Source of the DNA: Candidatus Portnoybacteria bacterium CG10_big_fil_rev_8_21_14_0_10_36_7
Lineage (GTDB): Bacteria > Patescibacteriota > Minisyncoccia > Portnoybacterales > PFDW01
Assembly: GCA_002793835.1 (NCBI GenBank)
Contig: PFDW01000023.1
Span: 1-5,441, forward strand
Reading direction: 5' to 3'
Length of the DNA: 5,441 bases
Shown here one piece after another: positions 1-5,138 of this stretch (positions within the stretch are counted from its first letter, which is position 1; every line of letters begins with the position of its first letter). A model generated the notes under the pieces. That model saw only the letters and a list, made by a program, of their open reading frames with translations. It made no database searches and was not told where the DNA came from. A program made the translations under genes and the position numbers.

Positions 1-55
1 GCGTACAGCTCAAAGGCGCGGCGAATAATAACCGATTTCTTTTTGTCCGCTTGCC

Positions 56-74
56 TACCGCGCGAAGCGCGGCA
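56..74 (+). repeat. Palindromic direct repeat, copy 1
   Basis: This 19-base copy starts TACCGCG, has the core CGAAGCG and ends CGGCA. It matches 234-256 in the same orientation except that the other copy carries an extra AG in each arm. It folds as CCGCGC / GCGCGG around a GAA loop. A second possible pairing, 54-59 (CCTACC) with 80-85 (GGTAGG), would enclose or compete with it. Confidence 0.65.
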
Positions 75-233
75 TATAGGGTAGGAAGCGACTCGTCCTT
101 GCGTTAGCAAGGAATCAAAGCCCGCAAAACTTCATTCCTTATTTGAAAAAAATTACGCGCGCCCTCTGAAAAGAATTGAAAGAAATTTTTTGAGCTTTGG
201 CCGCCGTTAGGCGGCGAGTCGCTGGGGTGAGGA

Positions 234-256
234 TACCGCGAGCGAAGCGAGCGGCA
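234..256 (+). repeat. Palindromic direct repeat, copy 2
   Basis: This 23-base copy starts TACCGCG and ends CGGCA like copy 1, with an AG dinucleotide added on each side of the GCGAAGCG core. The added bases face each other in the hairpin as two adjacent G/A mismatches, which can stack as sheared pairs in RNA. A purine-rich stretch precedes it (224-233, GGGGTGAGGA), resembling the TAGGGTAGGA that follows copy 1 at 77-86. Confidence 0.65.
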
Positions 257-358
257 CTCTTTCGTTTTCCATGAATTTTTGATAAAGTAAGTTCGAGCTT
301 GGTTGTATAGATACATAAGTAAATAGCGATCTCAAATAAAAAATATTGCTAGGTTTAA
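257..358. other. Intergenic, no feature recognised
   Basis: This AT-rich stretch lies between the palindromic element and the decayed membrane-protein gene. I see no credible promoter, terminator or open frame. The first 51 bases of the window are equally uninformative: one frame runs in from the left edge and ends at TAATAA (26-31), which could be the last eight codons of an upstream gene, but that is too short to call. Confidence 0.4.
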
Positions 359-692
359 ATTAATAAGTTTATAAAAGTATTATTTGAAACTGTACCGATT
401 ATCTTTGGTATACTATTGTCATATTTATTCTGGCAGAATAATTTGTTGCTATTAACGATTTATCTTATTTTAATAGTAGGGCTTATTATGTATCATAAAA
501 ATAAAAATGTTCATAATTTTTGTATATGGTATTGTAATTGGTGTAATTGTTGAAGTTGTCGGCACTTAAATCAGTGGATACCAATCTTTTAGTAATTCTG
601 ATTTTGGTGGAATCCCAATTTGGTTGCCTATAGCCTGAGGTTATGGTTTCGTAGCTATGAAGAGAATTGCTTTTGTGCTAAAAAGTTTGTAG
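359..692 (+). pseudogene. Decayed small multi-TM membrane protein gene
   Basis: Two reading frames joined by one shift give about 110 residues of a typical small membrane protein. The first frame (359 to about 508) reads INKFIKVLFETVPIIFGILL, then LFWQNNLLLL and a hydrophobic stretch to HKNKN. The second (507-692) continues MFIIFVYGIVIGVIVEVVGT, then ISGYQSFSNSDFGGIPIWLP, and ends GYGFVAMKRI near a TAG at 690. The lesions are visible. The expected start reads ATT at 359. A one-base shift lies around the A5 run at 503-507 (or the T5 run at 517-521). A TAA at 567-569 sits where CAA (Gln) would fit before ISGYQ. A TGA at 636-638 sits where TGG (Trp) would fit before GYGF. It resembles small membrane proteins with a G-x-P-x-W-L-P signature that I believe occur in this group of bacteria; I cannot name the family or its role. 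Confidence 0.75.
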
Positions 693-747
693 ATTCTAAA
701 ATAAGCCAGTCGATTTACATAAAAAATAAAGTGCAAATTTTTTTTGG

Positions 748-777
748 ATGACTATTTATTATAACTGGTCATTTTTT
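748..777 (+). terminator. Weak terminator-like hairpin
   Basis: ATGACTA (748-754) pairs with TGGTCAT (766-772), including one G-U pair, around an 11-base loop, and five T follow. It could end transcription through the decayed gene and insulate the promoter of the gene at 900. The stem is AT-rich and weak. Confidence 0.3.
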
Positions 778-806
778 CATTTTTCATAATATTTTGTGTA
801 GTATAG

Positions 807-815
807 TTATCCACA
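807..815 (+). promoter_or_regulatory. Perfect DnaA box TTATCCACA
   Basis: This is an exact match to the DnaA-box consensus in the spacer upstream of the membrane-protein gene at 900. Its last two bases overlap the predicted -35 element (814-819), so bound DnaA would be expected to affect that promoter. One isolated box is not an origin. A second perfect box, in the opposite orientation, lies at 4960-4968. Confidence 0.5.
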
Positions 816-842
816 GACAAACTTGCAAAAATATGATATAAT
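814..842 (+). promoter_or_regulatory. Promoter of the MscS-helix gene, extended -10
   Basis: CAGACA (814-819) matches four of six bases of the -35 consensus. It is followed by a 17-base spacer and a perfect TATAAT (837-842). TG at 834-835 makes an extended -10 (TGATATAAT). Transcription should start near 849, leaving about 50 bases of leader that include a strong Shine-Dalgarno sequence. Confidence 0.65.
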
Positions 843-880
843 TGATGTGTAGCCAATGAATAAATACATTGAGCAAAAGA

Positions 881-890
881 GAGGGGGTGA
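881..890 (+). promoter_or_regulatory. Strong Shine-Dalgarno site
   Basis: GAGGGGGTGA lies nine bases before the ATG at 900 and fixes that start. It is the only convincing ribosome-binding site in front of a gene in this window; the other starts look leaderless or weakly preceded. Confidence 0.75.
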
Positions 891-899
891 GCTGGAATA

Positions 900-1574
900 A
901 TGACAGCAATATTAGATGCGACAAGGTTTGCATTCGAGAGTCTTTGGATGTCCTTCGCGGATTTCCTACCGGTGATTCTTGGGGCCTTAGTCGTTTTTTT
1001 AGTGGGTTGGGCTATCGCAATATGGTTAGGCCGTCTAATAACTTTGATTCTTAAGACAATTAAGCTCGATGAAGTTTTGGAAAAAACTGGTTTGGGCAAA
1101 ATTTTAGAACAAGGAGGAGCGAAAATCGAAGTCGCTAATTGGATCGGATTATTAGTTAAGTGGTTTTTCATATTTGTGTTCTTAATGGCTTCAACTGATA
1201 TATTAGGTTGGAGTGATGTGACTGGTTACTTAAATACAGTAGTTAGTTATATCCCTAATGTAATAGTAGCGGCGGTAATTGTTATCGTAGCTGCTTGGGC
1301 AGCCGGTGTTATGCAGAAAATAGTAGCTGCAGCAGCGGGTGCGGGTCAAGCTAAGGCAGGTGCATTTGCGGCTGCTTTAACAAAGTGGGCTATATTGATT
1401 TTTGGTTTAATGGCAGCATTAAGTCAATTACAAGTAGCGCCTGGCCTAATTCAAACATTAGTCACGGGATTTGTAGCAATGCTTGCTATCGCAGGTGGTT
1501 TGGCTTTCGGTTTGGGAGCCAAGGATCAAGCGGGCAAGTTTATCGATACTTTGAGGAAAGAAATCTCAGAGTAA
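900..1574 (+). CDS. MscS-type conserved TM-helix membrane protein
   Basis: This is a 224-residue integral membrane protein with about five hydrophobic segments (roughly 23-52, 81-98, 119-141, 160-178 and 183-206). The end, AIAGGLAFGLGAKDQAGKF (196-214), matches the glycine/alanine-rich pore helix of MscS-type channels, where the usual form is GLAFGLGG followed by a charged turn. The protein stops just after this helix and so lacks the cytoplasmic beta domain and vestibule of true MscS. This is the architecture of the conserved TM-helix family (Pfam TM_helix, PF05552), which is common in small-genome bacteria. A role in osmotic response is plausible from the family, but channel activity is unproven. 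Residues 142-160 are very rich in alanine and glycine. The start is supported by a strong Shine-Dalgarno sequence and promoter. The gene stands alone and converges on the priA-like gene across a shared terminator. Confidence 0.85.
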   Translation: MTAILDATRFAFESLWMSFADFLPVILGALVVFLVGWAIAIWLGRLITLILKTIKLDEVLEKTGLGKILEQGGAKIEVANWIGLLVKWFFIFVFLMASTDILGWSDVTGYLNTVVSYIPNVIVAAVIVIVAAWAAGVMQKIVAAAAGAGQAKAGAFAAALTKWAILIFGLMAALSQLQVAPGLIQTLVTGFVAMLAIAGGLAFGLGAKDQAGKFIDTLRKEISE

Positions 1575-1592
1575 TTATTTTGTTCTCTAAGC

Positions 1593-1617
1593 AAAAACCC
1601 CCATTAAGGGGTTTTTT
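1593..1617. terminator. Bidirectional Rho-independent terminator
   Basis: AAAAACCCC (1593-1601) pairs with GGGGTTTTT (1608-1616) around CATTAA, with a sixth T at 1617. The A run on one side and T run on the other give a U tract in both directions. It lies 18 bases after the plus-strand stop (1574) and 15 bases beyond the minus-strand stop (1633), and so serves both converging transcripts. Confidence 0.9.
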
Positions 1618-1632
1618 GCATTAAAGTTTAGT

Positions 1633-3432
1633 TTAAAGGATGCTTTCGGGGTCTATATCGATATCCCAGCCTTTCGGTATGTTGCTTAATATATTATTAC
1701 GAACTTTAATATCTGTAAGCTTATTTTTAATGATGATGTTGTATTGATAATAGCCCTTTAATTTAGCAATAAAGGCCGGTGCAGGGCCAAGTAGTATGAA
1801 ATCACTTTCTTTAATTAAAAGCCTGTCTCTAAGCTCTATAATACGTTTTAATAGTATGTCCGCGTTTGAGTGCGCCTGTTTTTCATTCGAATTACGATAA
1901 CTAAGTTTAATCAGCTGTGAAAAAGGTGGCCATGAAAGTAATTTACGTGTCGCTATCTCTGCTAGATAAAAGTTTTTAAAATCATAATTTACAATGGCCT
2001 TAATTAAATAGTGCTCAGGAAAATTTGTTTGGATAAGGATGTCTTTATTTGTCATTTGACAGAGCTTGTTAATTATTTGCCATGTTTTTTCACCAGATTT
2101 ATAGTCAGGGAAATGCAACAGTGAATCAGCGCTAATAACTCCTATGAGATTAACGTCGTTTATATCATGGTTGAAAATCATTTGAGTAGCTACAAGGATT
2201 TGCCCAAAGTCAGAGTTAAACTTTTCAATAATTTCACGCTGGCTTGTGGCCGAAACAGCATTATCACTGTCTAGGATCAAGATTCTATCTGCTGGTAGTA
2301 ATGAACTTAATTGATCTTTCACTTTTTGAGTACCGCCTCCTACAATTCTTAGCTTATGGCTTTGGCATTCAGGGCAAATTGATGGTGGATTTTCTCTATG
2401 GCCACAATGATGGCAAATTAATTCATTGTTGTTGTCATTGTGTAATATTAATGCTGTAGTACAATTCATACATTTTATAACATTGGCGCAGTCTTGGCAC
2501 CAAATAGCATTTCCTGAGCCTCGTCTATTGATAAATAGAATTGTATTCTTCTTTTCTGCGTGATTTTTAATGATTGCATTTGATAATGTGTTGCTCAATA
2601 GAGAATAATTTTTATTTTTAATTTCTTCTTTATTATCAATTATTTGTATATTTTTTTTAAGTTTTAGTTTTGGGTTTATCTCAAGGTTCAATTGGTTATT
2701 GTCTGATAGAAAAGCTGATTCGATTGATGGAGATGAACTTTTTAAAGTAACGTTACATTGACTATTTTTTTTTAATAATTGAGCAATTCTCTTCGTGTTA
2801 TAGCGAGGAGCTTGTTCTGAGGATTTGTAGTTTGGACTTTCTTCATTTTCAATAATAATTGCGGCCTTAGGAGTAATTGGAGAGAATATTGATTGGCGTG
2901 TCCCAACTATATTACCAGCTTGATTGTTTCTAATTTCAGACCATGCTGCGAAGAATTTTTTTGGTGTAACTCTACTAGATATTTCAGTTATTTTATTTGA
3001 CTCTCTCAAACCTTTAACATTTGGTAGCTGATTAAGCGATGGCATAATTTGCAAAGTTTGAGCAATGAGTTTTTTGCTAGAAACAATAATTTTAGAATAG
3101 TATTTTGAATTTGGAAGCATTAATTTGAGGAACAAACCTAATGGTTCAAAATAGTATTCAGAAAGTTGTTGAGCTAGCACAAGTTGGTGAGGTCGGAGTG
3201 CATTTTTAGAGTTTATTTCAATAACACTTTTGAGCTGGAAAGCGTTAGACTTCAGATTAATTTTTCTTTCAGCAATGGGGACGTAGGCTAACACAACTGC
3301 AAATGATTTTCGTTTAAATAATGGCACAGAAATAATAGATCCAGGCGCTATTTTTTCACGGAAAAAATAGCTAAAAATTTGCGAGTCTGGCAGTGGAATT
3401 TTCGTAATAGGAGCGGCATCAATTATGAACAT
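1633..3432 (-). CDS. PriA-like protein lacking helicase motifs
   Basis: The 599-residue product aligns along most of the PriA primosomal helicase family (about 730 residues in E. coli). Residues 1-95 resemble the 3'-end DNA-binding domain (MFIIDAAPITKIPLP at the start). Eight cysteines at 312, 315, 321, 324, 340, 343, 353 and 356, in four C-x2-C pairs, preserve the two zinc sites. FINRRG (300-305) and the C-terminal GPAPAFIAKLKGYYQYNI (549-566) are conserved, and the end (DIDIDPE) is intact. The ATPase is not: about 100 residues holding the winged helix and Walker A are missing before VGTRQSIF (176-183). DEEH has become ENEE (195-198), GSATP has become KSSSP (231-235), and motif VI QVAGRAGR has become KLCQMTNK (456-463). 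I infer a non-motor DNA or primosome factor in replication restart. The ATG at 3432 is chosen because it begins the conserved N-terminus; an upstream TTG (3465) would add 11 unmatched residues. It overlaps the preceding gene by 14 bases. Confidence 0.8.
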   Translation of the reverse strand: MFIIDAAPITKIPLPDSQIFSYFFREKIAPGSIISVPLFKRKSFAVVLAYVPIAERKINLKSNAFQLKSVIEINSKNALRPHQLVLAQQLSEYYFEPLGLFLKLMLPNSKYYSKIIVSSKKLIAQTLQIMPSLNQLPNVKGLRESNKITEISSRVTPKKFFAAWSEIRNNQAGNIVGTRQSIFSPITPKAAIIIENEESPNYKSSEQAPRYNTKRIAQLLKKNSQCNVTLKSSSPSIESAFLSDNNQLNLEINPKLKLKKNIQIIDNKEEIKNKNYSLLSNTLSNAIIKNHAEKKNTILFINRRGSGNAIWCQDCANVIKCMNCTTALILHNDNNNELICHHCGHRENPPSICPECQSHKLRIVGGGTQKVKDQLSSLLPADRILILDSDNAVSATSQREIIEKFNSDFGQILVATQMIFNHDINDVNLIGVISADSLLHFPDYKSGEKTWQIINKLCQMTNKDILIQTNFPEHYLIKAIVNYDFKNFYLAEIATRKLLSWPPFSQLIKLSYRNSNEKQAHSNADILLKRIIELRDRLLIKESDFILLGPAPAFIAKLKGYYQYNIIIKNKLTDIKVRNNILSNIPKGWDIDIDPESIL

Positions 3433-4018
3433 TTTTATCTTTAAATGAGTTATAAGCCATAGCAATGATCATAATCATAACTGCTCCTGTTAGACTAAGA
3501 AGTAAGTCATTCGCTGTGTCTGGGCCATCGCCAAGTCGATGTGATCCAGTGAAATAATCCTCAAGATATTCTTCAATTTCATAGATGGACCCCAAGCAAG
3601 TGGTTGTGAAAATTGAAAATAAATATATCCCGATTTTAGGTAGTGAAATTTTGCTAGATAATGATAAATTTTTGATGAATGAATAAGCAACCATTGTGGC
3701 GGCAGCCCCACCAATAAAATGTGCCCACTGGTCATACGAGGCAATATTTTGATAGTAAAGATTTATATCACCAATTGCATCAAAATATAGGCTTATTGTG
3801 ATAGCAATCATTGCCGAGTTGTTCAGTGATCTAGTGGTTAATTTACTCGATATAAATGAAATAATTTCTATGCCTAGCCACGCAACGGAAAGTGTCAATA
3901 TCAACCCCGCCCAAGTGAAGGAGAGCGGGAAGTGTAATATACTAAAATTATTAAGTAGTTCAAATATTAGTAAGCCAGACAATAATAAGCGATAAAGATA
4001 TTTTAGTGATAGTCTCAT
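3419..4018 (-). CDS. YjdF-like (DUF2238) integral membrane protein
   Basis: This 199-residue protein has about six hydrophobic segments (near 9-25, 34-55, 67-82, 95-115, 127-146 and 171-190). It carries the spaced motifs I associate with the YjdF/DUF2238 family: YDQWAHFIGG (95-104, for YD-x2-xHF-x2-G), YEIEEY (146-151) and DGPDTANDLLLSLTGA (164-179, for D-x2-D followed by GA). The acidic and histidine residues within or next to membrane segments suggest metal or substrate binding, but no function is established for the family. The start at 4018 is preferred because a -35/-10 pair places the transcript 5' end on that ATG. Upstream in-frame starts (4057, 4156) would precede the promoter and overlap the divergent gene. 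It is the first gene of a two-gene operon, and its TGA lies 14 bases inside the start of the priA-like gene, suggesting translational coupling. Confidence 0.75.
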   Translation of the reverse strand: MRLSLKYLYRLLLSGLLIFELLNNFSILHFPLSFTWAGLILTLSVAWLGIEIISFISSKLTTRSLNNSAMIAITISLYFDAIGDINLYYQNIASYDQWAHFIGGAAATMVAYSFIKNLSLSSKISLPKIGIYLFSIFTTTCLGSIYEIEEYLEDYFTGSHRLGDGPDTANDLLLSLTGAVMIMIIAMAYNSFKDKNVHN

Positions 4019-4024
4019 TGCGTA

Positions 4025-4053
4025 ATTATAGTTCCTAATATGGTATAATTCAA
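4025..4053 (-). promoter_or_regulatory. Promoter of the yjdF-priA operon, leaderless
   Basis: On the minus strand TTGAAT (4053-4048), a 17-base spacer and a perfect TATAAT (4030-4025) form a near-consensus sigma-70-type promoter. Transcription should begin about seven bases downstream, at 4018, which is the A of the start codon. No room is left for a Shine-Dalgarno sequence. Its -35 overlaps the -10 of the opposing promoter by two bases. Confidence 0.7.
4041..4049 (+). promoter_or_regulatory. Extended -10 promoter of the glycosyltransferase gene
   Basis: TGGTATAAT is an exact extended -10 element. No good -35 lies at the usual distance, which fits extended -10 promoters. The expected start of transcription (about 4056-4057) is one or two bases before the ATG at 4058, so the mRNA is probably leaderless. 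Confidence 0.65.
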
Positions 4054-4057
4054 GCAT

Positions 4058-4777
4058 ATGAAGGAAACTATTTGTGGTGTAAAAATTGATGCTGTGAGCG
4101 TGGCAGATATATTGATGTTGGTGGATGGCTTTATGGGGAAAGAAGGTGTTGCTCATATAGTCACTGTAAATCCAGAGTATATCGTAGAAAGTGTTAGGAA
4201 TCCAAAATTTTTGGATATTATAAATAAGGCTGATCTTGCAGTAGCTGATGGAGTTGGGCTAATTATAATGTCAAAAGCTCTTGGCGGTCATTTACGAGAG
4301 AGAATTACAGGAGTGGATTTAATAGAGGCTATAATAAAAAAAAGGAATGGGACAACATTTTTTTTATTAGGAGCAGATGAAGCTTCGGCAGGGGGTACGC
4401 TCAACTATTTTAAAACTAAATATCCAAGCAATAGATATGTTTATTTGGCGGGGCAGGATGCGAATGACAACAGACTAGCGGTTGACTCTATTAACCGAAG
4501 CGATGCAAGCGTGCTATTTGTTGCGTTCGGAAGTCCGAAGCAAGACGAGTGGATAGATTATAATAAGTTAGCCTTAAAGAAGATAAAATTAGCGATAGGA
4601 ATTGGGGGAGCTTTTGACATAATTTCAGGAGTTAAGAATCGTGCTCCTGTTGTGATGCAAAAAATGGGAATCGAATGGTTATGGAGACTGCTACTAGAAC
4701 CAAAAAGAATATTACGAGTCTTAAATGCCGTCGTCATATTTCCGTTAATAATAATACTAAAGATTAATAAACATTGA
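4058..4777 (+). CDS. WecG/TagA/CpsF family glycosyltransferase
   Basis: At 239 residues the protein has the full length of glycosyltransferase family 26. Family landmarks occur in order: TVNPE (36-40); ADGVG (63-67), whose D64 aligns with the catalytic aspartate of TagA; RITGVD (82-87); FLLGAD (102-107); FGSPKQDEW (157-165); GIGGAFDIISG (181-191); RAP (195-197); and GIEWLWRLLLEPKR (204-217). Characterised members transfer N-acetylmannosamine or its uronic acid from the UDP sugar to undecaprenyl-diphosphate-GlcNAc at the inner membrane face, for wall teichoic acid or enterobacterial common antigen. The exact sugar here is unknown. The C-terminal tail (218-234) is basic and then hydrophobic, like the membrane-anchoring appendage of TagA. 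No other envelope-polymer gene lies in the window. The TGA stop is followed at once by TAA. I give no symbol because wecG, tagA and cpsF cannot be told apart here. Confidence 0.92.
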   Translation: MKETICGVKIDAVSVADILMLVDGFMGKEGVAHIVTVNPEYIVESVRNPKFLDIINKADLAVADGVGLIIMSKALGGHLRERITGVDLIEAIIKKRNGTTFFLLGADEASAGGTLNYFKTKYPSNRYVYLAGQDANDNRLAVDSINRSDASVLFVAFGSPKQDEWIDYNKLALKKIKLAIGIGGAFDIISGVKNRAPVVMQKMGIEWLWRLLLEPKRILRVLNAVVIFPLIIILKINKH

Positions 4778-4786
4778 TAAAGATTA

Positions 4787-4918
4787 ATGCATAATATCGT
4801 TGCAAATACGAGAAATAAATTGCTTAAAATGGTGATTAAGGCAAAAATAATATTTTATAACTTAGGTGGCGCAGTATTTGTTTTGACTTTTTACGGAGTT
4901 AAAGTAATTGTGAAATAA
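4787..4918 (+). CDS. Possible 43-aa membrane peptide
   Basis: An ATG nine bases after the glycosyltransferase stop opens 43 codons ending in TAA. The peptide starts MHNIVANTRN and has a basic stretch (KLLKMVIKAK, 11-20) followed by a hydrophobic segment (about 21-42, IIFYNLGGAVFVLTF) with a final lysine, as expected for a single membrane-spanning peptide with its basic end inside. I recognise no family. There is no clear Shine-Dalgarno sequence, so translation would depend on coupling to the upstream gene. AT-rich intergenic DNA can produce such a frame by chance. Confidence 0.35.
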   Translation: MHNIVANTRNKLLKMVIKAKIIFYNLGGAVFVLTFYGVKVIVK

Positions 4919-5126
4919 ATTTAGTGTAAACGATGAAAATATAGTAATTTTTTCTTGGTTGTGGATAACTAGGTATTTACTTTTCAAATATTTCAGTTAA
5001 TATTTGGATATAAACATTCAAGAATTACTGTTTTAGTTGGGCTGATGAAATGATTGTTTAAAAAGTCGAGATTAAATCATTGCCCCTCGGGATTATTTTT
5101 TTTCGAATCAGAATTGATTGAAAATT
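4919..5126. other. AT-rich intergenic stretch
   Basis: No gene is seen. The notable items are the perfect DnaA box at 4960-4968 and a weak hairpin at 5067-5089 (CGAG pairing with CTCG) followed by eight T at 5096-5103. The latter could be an inefficient terminator for the glycosyltransferase transcript, but the stem is too short for a confident call. Confidence 0.4.
4960..4968 (-). promoter_or_regulatory. Perfect DnaA box (reverse orientation)
   Basis: TGTGGATAA is the exact reverse complement of TTATCCACA. It lies in the gene-free stretch after the glycosyltransferase, not next to a clear promoter. It faces opposite to the box at 807-815. Confidence 0.4.
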
Positions 5127-5132
5127 TATAAT
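5127..5132 (+). promoter_or_regulatory. Candidate -10 box of an RNA gene
   Basis: TATAAT is a perfect -10 hexamer, but no convincing -35 or TG extension accompanies it. It would start transcription near 5139 and lead into hairpins that end in a strong terminator at 5331. Confidence 0.35.
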
Positions 5133-5138
5133 AGTTGA

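Larger units (their letters stand above)
52..256. repeat. GC-rich palindromic element with four-way junction
   Basis: This GC-rich island in AT-rich DNA consists of nested palindromes. Outer hairpins: 58-63/67-72 (loop GAA) and 236-254 (loop GAA, with two adjacent G/A mismatches in the stem). Between them, 88-95 (GCGACTCG) is the exact reverse complement of 215-222 (CGAGTCGC). Inside that helix sit a hairpin at 96-113 (7 bp, loop GTTA), a long arm opened by 116-121/194-199 and extended by 125-129/188-192, and a hairpin at 200-215 (6 bp, loop GTTA). The helices abut almost without unpaired bases, giving a four-way junction. The outermost bases TGCC (52-55) and GGCA (253-256) are also complementary. 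No transposase and no clear target duplication is seen. It could be a miniature inverted-repeat element, a REP/BIME-like pair or a structured RNA; the sequence does not decide. Confidence 0.7.

Noticed and set aside
1..28. C-terminus of an upstream gene ending at TAATAA
   Set aside because: Only eight codons would be visible and other frames are also open across the edge, so no call is supportable.
88..222. A tRNA or tmRNA-like gene in the cloverleaf-shaped palindrome
   Set aside because: Arm lengths, loops and conserved tRNA bases (T-loop TTC, CCA end, D-loop GG) do not fit.
104..316. A 70-codon minus-strand frame with the stretch RSLRSRYPHPSDSPP
   Set aside because: Its distinctive part is only the translated palindromes. 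There is no ribosome site and no domain.
431..450. TGGCA followed by TTGC, resembling a sigma-54 promoter
   Set aside because: The spacing is nine bases instead of five, and it lies inside former coding sequence.
359..692. Stop-codon reassignment (TGA as Trp or Gly) instead of a pseudogene
   Set aside because: A TAA and a frameshift also interrupt the gene, and the intact neighbours end in TGA and use TGG for tryptophan.
752..1171. A 139-codon open frame on the minus strand
   Set aside because: It is antisense to the start of the MscS-helix gene, runs through its promoter and ribosome site, and has no family-like composition.
4019..4156. N-terminal extensions of the YjdF-like gene to 4057 or 4156
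   Set aside because: The added residues are polar, histidine-rich and unlike the family; they overlap the divergent gene and lie upstream of the promoter at 4053-4025.
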